Shown in pieces: positions 60,574 through 64,000 of a stretch of 64,000 nt of DNA (the first letter of the stretch is position 1; each line of letters begins with the position of its first letter). This DNA is from Modestobacter sp. VKM Ac-2986 (lineage in GTDB: Bacteria > Actinomycetota > Actinomycetes > Mycobacteriales > Geodermatophilaceae): positions 420,928-484,927 of the forward strand of contig NZ_JAPVBH010000001.1 of assembly GCF_026967795.1 (NCBI RefSeq), in the 5' to 3' direction. A model generated the notes under the pieces. It saw nothing but the letters and a program-made list of their open reading frames with translations. It searched no databases and was not told the origin of the DNA. Made by a program: the position numbers and the translations under genes.

Positions 60574-60603
60574 GTGTGAGCCCGAACACTGGAGGAGGAC
60601 TGA

Positions 60604-61041
60604 GTGCTGCGCATCGGTGAGGTCGCCGCCCGTGCCGGCGTGAGCGTGCGCGCGCTCCGGTACTACGAGGAGCAGGGCCTGCTGGAGGCCGAGCGCACCC
60701 CGAGCGGGCAGCGCCGGTACCCGGAGAGCGCGGTGGGCCGGGTCCGGTTCGTGCAGCAGCTCTACGCCGCCGGGCTCACCAGCAGGGACGTCCTGGAGGT
60801 GCTGCCGTGCGTGCACACCGGCGTGGCCACCCCGGCGATGCTGGCCCGGCTGGCCGAGCAGCGCGACGGCATCGACCGGCAGATCGCCGAGCTGACCGCG
60901 GCCCGCGAGCGGCTGGCCGAGATCATCCGGATCGGCGAGCAGTACGTGCCCGGCGGCCACGGCCCGTCGGAGGAGGCGGTGGACGCGTGCCGTCCGGCCG
61001 CCTCCCGGCCCGCGGCGGAGGCCCTGCGGCCCGTCGGCTGA
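60604..61041 (+). CDS. MerR family transcriptional regulator
   Basis: A 145-residue regulator. The N-terminal winged helix is IGEVAARAGVSVRALRYYEEQGLL, the second part RTPSGQRRYPESAVGRVRFVQQLYAAGL, then the dimerisation helix (ARLAEQRDGIDRQIAELTAARERLAEIIRIGE). A single Cys lies in VLPCVHTG, at the region where effector-sensing residues sit in this family, and another in VDACRPAA. GTG start at 60604 after GGAGGACT. It is divergent from the SDR gene whose promoter carries the MerR-type spacing. Confidence 0.9.
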   Translation: MLRIGEVAARAGVSVRALRYYEEQGLLEAERTPSGQRRYPESAVGRVRFVQQLYAAGLTSRDVLEVLPCVHTGVATPAMLARLAEQRDGIDRQIAELTAARERLAEIIRIGEQYVPGGHGPSEEAVDACRPAASRPAAEALRPVG

Positions 61042-61086
61042 CCTGCCCGCGATTGTCGATCACCGGACCGGGGCAACGGCCGGTGC

Positions 61087-62106
61087 ATGACGCAACCGGC
61101 GCCGGCGAGCGAGCACGCCGTCCTGAAGGAGGCCACCCGGGAGGGAGGCGGCGAGAAGGGCGGCGGTGAGTCCACCGGCACGGTGATCGTCGCCGGGGCG
61201 GCCAACCTGGCCATCGCGGTCGCCAAGCTGGTGGGCGGCCTGATCAGCCACTCCTCGGCGATGATGAGCGAGGCGGCGCACTCCTTCGCCGACACCATCA
61301 CCGAGGTGCTGCTGTTCATCGCGCTCAAGCGCGGCAACCGGGCGCCGGACGCCCAGCACCCGTTCGGCTACGGCCGGGCCACCTACTTCTGGGCCTTCCT
61401 CGCCGCGCTGTGCACCTTCGGCGTGGGTGCGGGGTTCTCGATCTGGCAGGGCGTCGAGACCATCCGGAAGGGCGAGGAGGCCGGGTCGCCGACCGTCTCC
61501 TACGTCATCCTGGCCATCTCCTTCGTCCTGGAGGGCAGCTCGCTGCTCAAGGCGGTCCGCCAGGTGCGGGGCGCGGCGAGGGAGCGCGGGATCAGCCCGC
61601 GCCAGTACCTCGCCACCACGACCGACACCACGGTCAAGGCGGTCACCTTCGAGGACAGCGCCGCGCTGGTCGGCCTGGTGCTGGCCGCGCTCGGCCTGTT
61701 CCTGGAGCAGGTGACCGGCGACCCGCTGTGGGACGGCATCTGCGCGATCCTCATCGGCGTCCTGCTGGTGCTGGTCGCCGGTTCGCTGGCCCGGGCCAAC
61801 GTGTCGCTGCTGATCGGGCAGTCCGTGCCGGGGACGACGCAGCAGGAGCTCAAGGCCGAGCTCGCCGGCATGGAGCTGGTCGAGGACGTGCCGTTCCTGC
61901 TCACCACGGTCATCGGCCCCGGCCAGCTGCTGGTCGCCGCCAAGGTCGACTTCGTCGACACCGCCACCGTCGCCGACATCGAGCGGGCCTCCGACGAGGC
62001 CGAGCGCCGGCTGGTCGCGAAGCACTCCGGCGTGAAGTACGTGTTCCTGGACCCGACGCCCGGTGACGGCCGGGCGCAGGTGCGTGCCCCGGAGGCCGGG
62101 GAATGA
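61087..62106 (+). CDS. Cation diffusion facilitator (CDF) family metal exporter
   Basis: A 339-residue CDF transporter. The first metal-site helix reads SSAMMSEAAHSFADTITEVLL, with His and Asp (HxxxD type), and the second site is in TTVKAVTFEDSAALVGL (D replaced by E in the first position). About six hydrophobic helices and a C-terminal domain (VEDVPFLLTTVIGPGQLLVAAKVDF) follow. It exports divalent cations such as Zn2+, Mn2+ or Fe2+ against protons; the metal is unknown. ATG at 61087. Confidence 0.9.
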   Translation: MTQPAPASEHAVLKEATREGGGEKGGGESTGTVIVAGAANLAIAVAKLVGGLISHSSAMMSEAAHSFADTITEVLLFIALKRGNRAPDAQHPFGYGRATYFWAFLAALCTFGVGAGFSIWQGVETIRKGEEAGSPTVSYVILAISFVLEGSSLLKAVRQVRGAARERGISPRQYLATTTDTTVKAVTFEDSAALVGLVLAALGLFLEQVTGDPLWDGICAILIGVLLVLVAGSLARANVSLLIGQSVPGTTQQELKAELAGMELVEDVPFLLTTVIGPGQLLVAAKVDFVDTATVADIERASDEAERRLVAKHSGVKYVFLDPTPGDGRAQVRAPEAGE

Positions 62107-62135
62107 GCTGACCGCGCCCGCGGTTCGGTCGGTTC

Positions 62136-62828
62136 ATGCAGGTCGAGGTGTGGTCCGACGTCGTGTGCCCGTGGTGCTACATCGGCAAGCGCAAGCTGGA
62201 GACGGCGCTCTCCCGCTTCCCGCACGCCGACCAGGTCGAGGTGGTGTGGCGGTCCTTCCAGCTCGACCCGACCATCCCCGAGGGGCACACCGAGCCGACC
62301 CTCCCGGCGCTGGCCGCCAAGTACGGCAGCACCGTGGAGCAGATGGCCGGGCAGATGAAGCGGGTCGAGGACATCGCCGCGGGTGAGGGCCTGGACTACC
62401 ACCTGGCCGACGGCGTCAGCGGCAACACCCTGCGCGCTCACGAGCTGATCCACCTCGCCGCCGAGCGCGGGCTGGGCGGGGCGATGAAGGAGCGGCTGCT
62501 GCACGCCCACTTCGAGGAGCAGCGCTCGGTCTTCGACGTCGACTCCCTGGTGGCGCTCGCCGTCGAGGTCGGCGTGGACGAGGCCGAGGCGCGCGCCGCC
62601 CTGGCCGACCGCCGGTTCCTGCCCGCCGTGCGCGAGGACATCGACACCGCCCGGGCCCTCGGCGCGACCGGCGTCCCGTTCTTCGTCGTCGACCGTACCT
62701 ACGGCGCCGCCGGCGCCCAGCCGGCCGAGACGCTGCTGCAGCTGCTCGAGCGCGCCTGGTCCGACAGCCACCCGCTGGTCACCGTCCCCGCCGCCGAGGG
62801 CTGCGACGACGGCTCCTGCGCCGTCTGA
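62136..62828 (+). CDS. FrnE-like DsbA family oxidoreductase
   Basis: A 230-residue thioredoxin-fold protein of the FrnE/2-hydroxychromene-2-carboxylate isomerase-like DsbA type. The redox motif is CPWC in SDVVCPWCYIGKRKLE, the cis-Pro loop GVPFFVVDRTYG, and a helical insertion lies between. There is no signal peptide, so it acts in the cytoplasm, probably in disulfide or polyketide-linked chemistry as for FrnE. The C-terminal tail GCDDGSCAV adds two Cys. ATG at 62136. Confidence 0.92.
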   Translation: MQVEVWSDVVCPWCYIGKRKLETALSRFPHADQVEVVWRSFQLDPTIPEGHTEPTLPALAAKYGSTVEQMAGQMKRVEDIAAGEGLDYHLADGVSGNTLRAHELIHLAAERGLGGAMKERLLHAHFEEQRSVFDVDSLVALAVEVGVDEAEARAALADRRFLPAVREDIDTARALGATGVPFFVVDRTYGAAGAQPAETLLQLLERAWSDSHPLVTVPAAEGCDDGSCAV

Positions 62829-62891
62829 AGAAGGACCCCAGTCCCCCTCACGCCTCGCACGCTCGGCGCGAGCCTCTGGACGGGGGCCTGA
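62829..62891. repeat. Convergent-gene repeat element, copy C
   Basis: It lies between the FrnE-like stop (62826-62828) and the nitronate monooxygenase stop (62892). It starts TGAAGAAGGACCCC at the stop codon, and the arms GGACCCCAGTCC (62833-62844) and GGACGGGGGCC (62878-62888) pair. It is more diverged than copies A and B, but the GGGGCCTGAT word and the placement are shared with B. Confidence 0.7.
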
Positions 62892-63854
62892 TCAGCGCAC
62901 GAGGCGGGCGGCGCGAGCCAGGGCCTTCTCCGCGTCGGCCACCAGCGTGCGGACGACGTCGGTCGCCGACCGCTCCGTGGAGAGCAGGCCCACGGACTCC
63001 CCGGCGTAGACCGGTGAGTGCGCGAGGTCGCCCTCGGCGCGGGCCCGGCGCACCTGCGCGGTGGCCGCGGTGTCACCGCGCAGCTCGTCCTCGCGGCCGT
63101 GCCAGGTCTCGGTGAACTCGTTGACCAGGGCCCGGCCGGGCCAGCGGGCCGGCCAGCCCAGCTCCTGGGCGATGTCGAACGCGCTGGTCAGCACGGTCCC
63201 GTCACCGCTCGCGGCACGTACCCGGGCCCGCGCCGCCGGGGTGTTCGCCGCCTCCGGGCTGGCCAGGAACGGGGTGCCGACCCAGCCGCCCGCGGCACCG
63301 GCGACGAGGACGGCGGCCAGCCCGGCGCCCGTGGCGATCCCGCCGGCGGCGAGCACCGGCCGGTCGGTCGCGGCCAGCACCTCCTGCAGCAGCGGCAGGG
63401 TCGCCCGCTGCCCGGTGTGCCCGCCGGCCTCGGTGCCCTGCGCGACGATCACGTCGGCGCCGGCCTCGAGTGCCCGGTCTAGGTCCGCGCGGGAGTTGAC
63501 CGCCGTGGCCACGGCGATCCCGGCGTCGTGCAGCGGGCCCACGTAGGGGCCGGGGTCGCCGAAGGACACCGAGACCAGCACCGGCTCGGTGGCGATCGCG
63601 GCGGCCAGCAGCTCGGGGCGGTCCGCCAGCACCCAGGCCATCAGCCCGACGCCGTGCGAGACGTCGGCCTCGGCGGGCAGCCGGCCCTGCTCGACGACCC
63701 AGCCCGGGTCGGTGTCCGCGCCGACGCCGATCATCCCCAGGCCGCCGCCCAGGGACACCGCGCGGGCGAGCTCGCCGCCGGCCACCCCGGCCATCGGTGC
63801 CCCGAACACGGGTGCGTCCAGGTCGAACCAGCGGGTCAGCGCGGTCGTGATCAC
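62892..63854 (-). CDS. Nitronate monooxygenase / NPD-type FMN enzyme
   Basis: A 320-residue FMN TIM-barrel enzyme of the nitronate monooxygenase (2-nitropropane dioxygenase) family. It shows WFDLDAPVFGAPMAGVAGGELA, GGLGMIGVGADTD, ADVIVAQGTEAGGHTGQ and AAGGIATGAGLAAVLVAGAAGGWVGTPFLAS for FMN binding. It oxidises alkyl nitronates such as propionate-3-nitronate. I choose the GTG at 63854, because the family starts ITTALTRWFDL; an ATG at 63890 is possible but adds a non-conserved leader. The 15-bp tandem repeat begins 57 nt upstream of the chosen start. Confidence 0.9.
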   Translation of the reverse strand: MITTALTRWFDLDAPVFGAPMAGVAGGELARAVSLGGGLGMIGVGADTDPGWVVEQGRLPAEADVSHGVGLMAWVLADRPELLAAAIATEPVLVSVSFGDPGPYVGPLHDAGIAVATAVNSRADLDRALEAGADVIVAQGTEAGGHTGQRATLPLLQEVLAATDRPVLAAGGIATGAGLAAVLVAGAAGGWVGTPFLASPEAANTPAARARVRAASGDGTVLTSAFDIAQELGWPARWPGRALVNEFTETWHGREDELRGDTAATAQVRRARAEGDLAHSPVYAGESVGLLSTERSATDVVRTLVADAEKALARAARLVR

Positions 63855-63910
63855 CGGGCCATCGTGCCCCGCCCCCAGCCGGACGGCCATGAGGTGCGCC
63901 CGTCCGCCGA

Positions 63911-64000
63911 CCTGGGGGCGGTGGACCTGGGGGCGGTGGACCTGGGGGCGGTGGACCTGGGGGCGGTGGACCTGGGGGCGGTGGACCTGGGGGCGGTGGA
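63911..64000. repeat. Perfect 15-bp tandem repeat, running off the window
   Basis: Six exact copies of CCTGGGGGCGGTGGA fill 63911-64000 and reach the edge, so the array is longer. The unit length is a multiple of 3 and has no stop in any frame. On the plus strand GTG at 63894 would give VRPSA followed by DLGAV repeats, a pentapeptide-repeat pattern. On the minus strand the frames read PPPPG, STAPR or HRPQV; the STAPR frame ends with a TGA (63853-63851) overlapping the NPD start as GTGA. Which frame is coding, if any, cannot be decided here. Confidence 0.9.

Noticed and set aside
63911..64000. CRISPR array at the right edge
   Set aside because: The units are 15 bp and directly adjacent with no spacers; this is a simple tandem repeat.
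1..64000. Insertion sequences, prophage genes, tRNA or rRNA genes
   Set aside because: No transposase, integrase, phage structural protein or tRNA-like T-loop/acceptor pattern was found on either strand by reading; a tRNAscan or ISfinder search was not possible.

Overview
The window is a contiguous stretch of a very GC-rich chromosome (roughly three quarters G+C by eye). Genes are densely packed on both strands, GTG starts and 4-base ATGA/GTGA overlaps are frequent, and there is no insertion sequence, phage gene, tRNA or rRNA. Gene content is actinobacterial: an MSMEG_0565-0572-type cluster as in Mycobacterium smegmatis, an FrnE-like DsbA protein, DUF2332, DUF2277, a DtxR/IdeR-type iron box and a ZTP riboswitch before glyA. 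The style of the GC-rich intergenic palindromes fits the Geodermatophilaceae (Blastococcus/Modestobacter/Geodermatophilus), but the genus is an inference.

Layout. 1-6.3 kb: end of a flavoprotein gene, a metallo-beta-lactamase-fold protein, then a MarR repressor divergent from an esterase/SnoaL pair and an SDR, tied together by two copies of the palindrome TGACATGTCA. Next come a small UBP-type zinc-finger protein and a CPA1 Na+/H+ antiporter carrying the same finger at its C-terminus. 6.3-12.1 kb: the TldD/TldE protease pair, DoxX, and glyA under a ZTP riboswitch. 12.3-20.3 kb: an eight-gene operon of the Nit1C type (amidohydrolase, MSMEG_0572/Sll0783, radical SAM, GNAT-AIR synthase, nitrilase, flavoprotein, a second nitrilase-like protein lacking the catalytic cysteine, glycosyltransferase). 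20.4-32.6 kb: housekeeping and unknown genes, including an NlpC/P60 hydrolase, a phosphatase, an NAD(P)HX dehydratase, a tail-anchored sigma-like protein, a fatty-acid desaturase and a MarR/aldolase pair. 32.6-37.6 kb: MscS channel, BCCT osmolyte transporter, and an iron-chelate ABC importer (two permeases plus ATPase) preceded by an iron box. 37.7-45.4 kb: endonuclease-fold protein, acyl-CoA dehydrogenase, and a mannitol-type PTS (IICBA) divergent from a Zn-dehydrogenase with a clear promoter/operator. 45.5-51 kb: an 880-residue NhaA-DsbA-cNMP-glutaredoxin-like fusion, DUF2332, and a YgiB/YgiC-like lipoprotein/ATP-grasp pair. 51-64 kb: small stress and redox enzymes, a CPBP protease, an amidase, a hybrid histidine kinase ending in an RsbW-like kinase domain, FKBP, a MerR/SDR divergent pair, a CDF metal exporter, FrnE-like DsbA and nitronate monooxygenase. 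A perfect 15-bp tandem repeat runs off the right edge.

How it fits together. The most distinctive system is the Nit1C-type operon with its paired active and apparently dead nitrilase. The other architectural novelties are multi-domain fusions that couple ion transport or sensing to redox, cyclic-nucleotide or partner-switch modules. Three intergenic palindrome families recur at gene ends; one of them sits between three separate convergent gene pairs and probably works as a bidirectional terminator.
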